Of a stretch of DNA of 64,000 bases, positions 59,851 through 64,000 are shown piece after piece; the first letter of the stretch is position 1; every line of letters starts with the position of its first letter. Below the pieces are notes generated by a model, which searched no databases, had not been told where the DNA came from, and saw nothing but the letters and a program-made list of their open reading frames with translations. The position numbers were made by a program, and so were the translations under genes. The DNA comes from Typhlomys cinereus (Eukaryota > Chordata > Mammalia > Rodentia > Platacanthomyidae), in assembly GCA_023101885.1 (NCBI GenBank), contig JALPQD010000390.1, forward strand, positions 1,351,257-1,415,256. Direction: 5' to 3'.

Positions 59851-60129
59851 GTTTTTTATTATTATTTATTCAATTGTGCGTGTGTGCATATGTATGTGTG
59901 CGCGTGCGCGTGTGTGTGTCTGTGTGTGTGTACCACGGACGAATTCGGGAACCACCACGGATACCTCCACCTCCTTCTGCCCCGGAATTCACAGGCTCCG
60001 TCGTACCAGGACCAGAAGGGCAGGCCGCCCCCGCTTCCACCTGGCGTCTATATGTGGGATCTGGGATCCGAACTCAGGACTTTCTGCCTGCAAGGCAGAG
60101 GCTTAACCCCTGAGCCACCTCTCCAGCCC
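59851..60129 (-). mobile_element. tRNA-derived T+ SINE, copy 9
   Basis: The head is at 60129 (agggctggagaggtggctcaggggttaagcctctgcc, minus strand), with CpG-containing CA stretch and tail near 59855-59875. Imperfect flanks (tgaaaatggtttt and tgaaaaagtttt) may be the target duplication. Confidence 0.9.
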
Positions 60130-60641
60130 TGAAAAAGTTTTATAAGCAACAACTTTGATGTCCAAAATACAGGTAATAAGCAGAAACTGGAGTTACATGG
60201 TGAGAAATGCTGTGTGCTTGTATTGTTAGTTGTTTGAATTATGTAATCTTATTACATAAAAATGTCCCATACATATGTAGAAACATTCCAAAATCAAGCA
60301 TGATATATATCTTCATGTAAAAGGAGAAAAGGAATGGCTTAACTATGAGTTCCATTTAATATTTCCACAGAGAAATTAATTATACTAACTGAAACAAATA
60401 TTTGATAAATGCCTCTTTTCATTTTCTAGTAATTAAATTGGCTTTTTGACAGTTTCTTAAATGTTCATAATGCCTAGTGACCAAGCAAACCCTCTACCCT
60501 CTTTCTACTACCCTTGTTTGTCTGTTTTTCCCATATAAATCTTTGTAATATTTTATCTATCTGATTTGATTTTTAAACTCTTATTTTTTAATGTTGTCTA
60601 CATGAATATACTGAATTTATAATATATTCACCCCTTGGTAC
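60130..60641. other. AT-rich intergenic DNA
   Basis: No recognised feature. Confidence 0.5.
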
Positions 60642-60986
60642 TGTCATAGTTAGGTACAAGTGTCACCTTGATGGTTGAGGGTTTGATATCTGGGCACATT
60701 CGTAGAGTATAGTAGCTAAGCTAAGCCCAGAATGAACCTGCTTGAAAGTTGCTTGAGAAAGTTGACATCTTTCTGTGTACTTGGCTAGACATGGTGGTCT
60801 GGCAAATAAGGATCAGTCTACTCTTACCTGTTATGTGGAGATGGTGTGGTCAGTTCCCTTGGCCATAATGTTGGTGTGAGCTCTCCTGCCAAGATAGAAA
60901 AACAACTGAAAACAAAAATCACAAGAAAAAATAAACTCCCTGCTTCCTTAAGCAGTTTTGTCTTGATTTTATCAGCAACAATACAG
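60642..60986 (+). mobile_element. MaLR-like solo LTR, shortened
   Basis: It starts TGTCATAGTTAGG and follows the LTR at 24477-24896 through 'cttggctagacatggtggtctggcaaataagg' and 'agaaaaaataaactccctgcttccttaagcagtttt'. It lacks about 75 bp in the first half. Confidence 0.75.
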
Positions 60987-61641
60987 GTAAATTCTAATAG
61001 TCCCTAGTCTCATGCCCCATCACTTTATCCTCATAGGTCTTCATCTATTCTGTCAGACTCTATTTTCATTTTTTGGACTACTGAGTGTCATCTAGTTTGT
61101 CTTTCATGACATATGTCTGAAATGATTCATGATTTAGCAAGTATGATGAGGATATACCATTGACTGCATGATAAAGAATATCTATATTGAATTATCATGA
61201 ACAGATGGAAAACATTTTTAAAGATTTTTATTTTGCCTCCATTTTATCTTTCTTCTTCAAGCTGTTTGTGATGGGATTTATTTGGCACTCAAATCAACAC
61301 TATCATGACCTGCTACAAAGTACAGTTGGAACTTGGCCTCACATTCAGGAATAAAACATTGACACGAGAAATGGAGAATCCAGTGACATGAGAGCCAAGT
61401 ACAGAGAATACTTTCTGATTCCCTTTGGGAAACTATCTTCAGAATAGGACACAAATGAAAAAACTTACATTAATATGTCTGATTGTTCAAAGTAGAAAAA
61501 ATAGTGTAGTTCATCTGACTTTATCCACTTGTTCAGTCTATATTTGTGGCATTAGAAATTCTCTTTATCTAATTTGCAGGTATCTATTTAGCCATAAGAT
61601 GTGTTTGATGTGATGTTGTCATATCTTTGCAGTTTCTGGTT
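60987..61641. other. Intergenic DNA
   Basis: No gene or repeat recognised. Confidence 0.5.
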
Positions 61642-61653
61642 TGTTTTCATTTT

Positions 61654-61948
61654 TTGGTTTTTTTTAAATTTTTTTATTTTTTATTCAATTGTGCGTGTAT
61701 GCATGTGTGTGCGTGTGTATGTATGTGTGGGTGTGTAGAACCACAGGCGAATTCGGGAACCACCATGGACTGCCTCCACCTCCTCCTTGTTTATTCTGCC
61801 CTGGGATTCACAGGCTCCGCCCTACCAGGACCAGAAACGCAGGCCGCCCCCTGCTTCAGCCTGCGTCTATACATGGGGTCTAGGATCCAACGCAGGACCT
61901 TCTGCCTGCAAGGCAGAGGCTTAACCCCTGAGCCACCCCTCTAGCCCC
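61654..61948 (-). mobile_element. tRNA-derived T+ SINE, copy 10, with target duplication
   Basis: The head is at 61948 (ggggctagaggggtggctcaggggttaagcctctgcc, minus strand). The 12-bp duplication tgttttcatttt is at 61642-61653 and 61949-61960. Confidence 0.93.
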
Positions 61949-61960
61949 TGTTTTCATTTT

Positions 61961-62493
61961 CATGCGTGTGTATGGTATGCATTGTTTCAGTTACATGTAT
62001 GTGTCAGTTTATTATTGGAATAATTTTTCTGCTTACAGTTTGTTGTCATGACAGCAAAGTTATCAAGAGGGCTACAAAGAAATGGTCACTACTATAACTA
62101 TAGGCAGAACTAAGAAAAGGAAATATTTTCTAACTTGTCTGTCTACTAAAGTGAATCAGTGTTTATTCCATCTTATCAAACAGTTCTGGGAATGGTGTTA
62201 TACAATATGGGATAAGTCCCACATTGAAGTGATAATATACTATGGTGTTGCTTAAAGTCTTGCTCTAAAAAAAATCTTCATGAATATGCTTAAAGGTTCA
62301 CTTGACAAGTTGACAACTGTGAATAACTGCTATACCATCCATTAGAAAGAGCTGGCATCAATAAGTACAAATCTTATAAACAAGGGCATAAAATCATGTT
62401 CCTGAAGCTTTCCTGCAAGAAGACTAAAGATTCGTACAAATTGGTATATTTTGTTATATTAATGCAGAGCCTTAACATGTGTGTAAAACTACT
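61961..62493. other. Intergenic DNA
   Basis: No recognised feature. Confidence 0.5.
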
Positions 62494-62850
62494 TGTCATG
62501 GTTTGAAATGTGAGTTGTCCTCCATAGACTCATGGGTTTGAATCTTTAGTTTGGGAAAAATTATAACACCTTTAGGAAGTGGAAGCTTGCTGGAAGAAAG
62601 CAGTGATGGAATGTGGGCCTTTAGGTTGGTTAACTCAACTCTACTCATGAGTTTACAGCAGTAACTCTCAGCCTCCCTGAAGGATGTGACTTAGGCCACA
62701 TGTAACTTCTACTGCCAGCCATGCCTTTTCCACTATAAAGGACTTTATCTCACCTTTGGAACTGTTAACTAAGTAAATCTTCCTTTCTCCCTCTTAGTTA
62801 CTTGAGTTTAAGTGTGGTCTCACAGGAGCAATAGAAAATAGTAAGCATTA
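62494..62850 (+). mobile_element. MaLR (MT/ORR1-like) solo LTR
   Basis: It starts 'tgtcatggtttgaaatgtgagttgtcctccatagactcatgggtttgaat'. It has 'gaagtggaagcttgctggaag...gggcctttaggttgg' and 'tgccagccatgcctt', and ends 'tctcacaggagcaatagaaaatagtaagca'. This order is that of rodent MT/ORR1 LTRs and differs from the other LTR family here. Confidence 0.7.
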
Positions 62851-63467
62851 TACTATGCATGAGAAAAAAGGACCCCAAGATTTCCACATGGTATGAAACA
62901 TATGATCACACCCACAAAACTGACATTGCAAATTATAATTCAGGAAAATACCGTTCATATATTGCCATTATGGTTCATTGTAATGTAAACCACAGAAATG
63001 TGGCAAATATAAAAGGACAGATAGTACTTGAACAAAAAGAGGAAACATACACTCATACAAATATACACATCCACAGACACAAACACTTGACTCTTGGTAC
63101 ATGAGAGCAAAAATTGAGAGTATTACAGGATGATTTTCAGAAATCTTCTGCCTCTATTTCATGTTTTCTCTTCCAAGTATCCTATACTACATGTTTGTAT
63201 GACTGATCATGAAAGCTCCCAGTGTAGTGGAGAAAGTCTTTTTTCTAATATAATTCATTGCTCACCTTGGATGAAAACAACACTTTGTATAATTTCTTCA
63301 CTGATTAATTGATAGTATTTGGAAGTTTGACTAGCACTAAAAAGGCGTATCAAGAAACATACAGAGAGCTGATTTGTTTTTTTAATTTGAATTGTGTGAT
63401 CAGATTAAAAGCACAACAGATTTTCATTTAATCATAGCTTATTATAATTTACATTATACATTACTAT
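62851..63467. other. Downstream flank of the last OR
   Basis: AT-rich, with nothing identified. Confidence 0.5.
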
Positions 63468-64000
63468 TTAAGAAGAAACATTGCGAATTTTCTTCCAAGT
63501 TCTCTGAAGGGCATATTTTACATCCTTGTTCCTCAGGCTATAGATCAAGGGATTCAGCATGGGGATGATCAGGGTGTAAAAGATGGAAGCCATTTTGTCA
63601 GTATCGAAGGAGTGGCTGGACTGGGGCTGCACATACATGAATATCAAAGTGCCATAGAAGACAATGACCACAGTCAAGTGGGAGCCACAGGTGGAGAAAG
63701 CCTTGTGTCTGCCCTCTGCAGACTTCATCCTGAGAATGGCTATGAAGATGAGCAGGTAGGACACAAGGACGACCAGAAGAGAGGATATCAAGTTAAAAGC
63801 AGCCAAGATCAGAATGATCACTTCTATTTCATGAGTGTCTGAGCATATCAAAGCTAACAAGGGGATACTGTCACAGAAGTGATTGATGATGTTGTAGCCA
63901 CAAAAAGATAAGGTGAAGATTTTTATGGTGACTAAAAGAGACACGAACGTACTGTAGAGATAAGGAATTGCCACAAGCACCCAACATATACTTTCTGACA
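63468..64000 (-). CDS. Or8k-like: Olfactory receptor, OR8K-like, 5' part outside the window
   Basis: The last 176 or so codons of a receptor, open to the window edge, reading SESICWVLVAIPYLYS at the edge. It contains helices 4-7, [16 protein letters not shown] and [12 protein letters not shown], and ends NVSS like a normal OR8K tail. Compared with all four intact neighbours, the extracellular loop 2 motif HFFCD is HFCD: three bases are missing near 63879, in frame, so one aromatic residue next to the disulfide cysteine is lost. Otherwise no stop or frameshift is visible. Whether the gene is intact depends on the missing first half. Confidence 0.9.
   Translation of the reverse strand, partial: SESICWVLVAIPYLYSTFVSLLVTIKIFTLSFCGYNIINHFCDSIPLLALICSDTHEIEVIILILAAFNLISSLLVVLVSYLLIFIAILRMKSAEGRHKAFSTCGSHLTVVIVFYGTLIFMYVQPQSSHSFDTDKMASIFYTLIIPMLNPLIYSLRNKDVKYALQRTWKKIRNVSS

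Noticed and set aside
1..64000. CRISPR array, operon, riboswitch or phage-like module
   Set aside because: All clustered repeats are microsatellites, SINEs, L1s or LTRs. The window is animal nuclear DNA and nothing of prokaryotic type was seen.

Overview
The window is rodent nuclear genomic DNA from an olfactory receptor (OR) gene cluster. The ORs are single-exon vertebrate class II receptors. The interspersed repeats are typical of rodents: B1-, ID- and B2/B3-like SINEs, MaLR LTRs with part of a MaLR interior, and many L1 pieces. Ten copies of one tRNA-derived SINE with a CA-rich, AATAAA-containing tail (T+ class layout) suggest a lineage outside mouse and rat, possibly a jerboa relative. 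That species guess is low-confidence inference.

Layout: four intact ORs lie on the minus strand (5583-6521, 35709-36650, 44057-44998, 51553-52494). A fifth runs off the right edge (63468-64000). All five belong to the OR8K-like subfamily. Three broken ORs lie among them: a frameshifted, doubly truncated OR8K-like copy at 15550-16310; a more divergent OR relic at about 24230-25085 split by a solo LTR; and a 58-bp OR8K fragment near 55536. The intergenic DNA itself repeats in the same order. Flanks at 9000-14300 and 30480-33600 match each other, and flanks at 37600-41000, 47700-50350 and 55640-57440 match each other. The cluster therefore grew by head-to-tail duplication of a unit made of one OR plus its upstream DNA.

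Mobile DNA takes up much of the rest. The most informative element is a 4.7-kb L1 at 18726-23441 whose 5' half is inverted (twin priming). It has a 19-bp target duplication and its inversion point falls inside the FADD motif of the reverse transcriptase. A smaller L1 of the same kind lies at 42918-43762. Short L1 3'-UTR pieces with polypurine or polypyrimidine tracts occur at 180-882, 11641-15350, 16952-17420, 17890-18030, 28045-28325, 52741-54140 and 58655-59690.

The OR genes do not form a pathway. Each encodes an odorant-binding seven-helix receptor that normally signals through the olfactory G protein, and normally one is expressed per sensory neuron. I found no bacterial-type operon, CRISPR array, structural RNA gene or non-OR host protein gene. 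The findings concern how the cluster evolved: gene conversion between two ORs, OR relics, twin-primed L1s, local copying events, and a one-residue deletion in an otherwise conserved receptor loop. They do not include a new molecular system.
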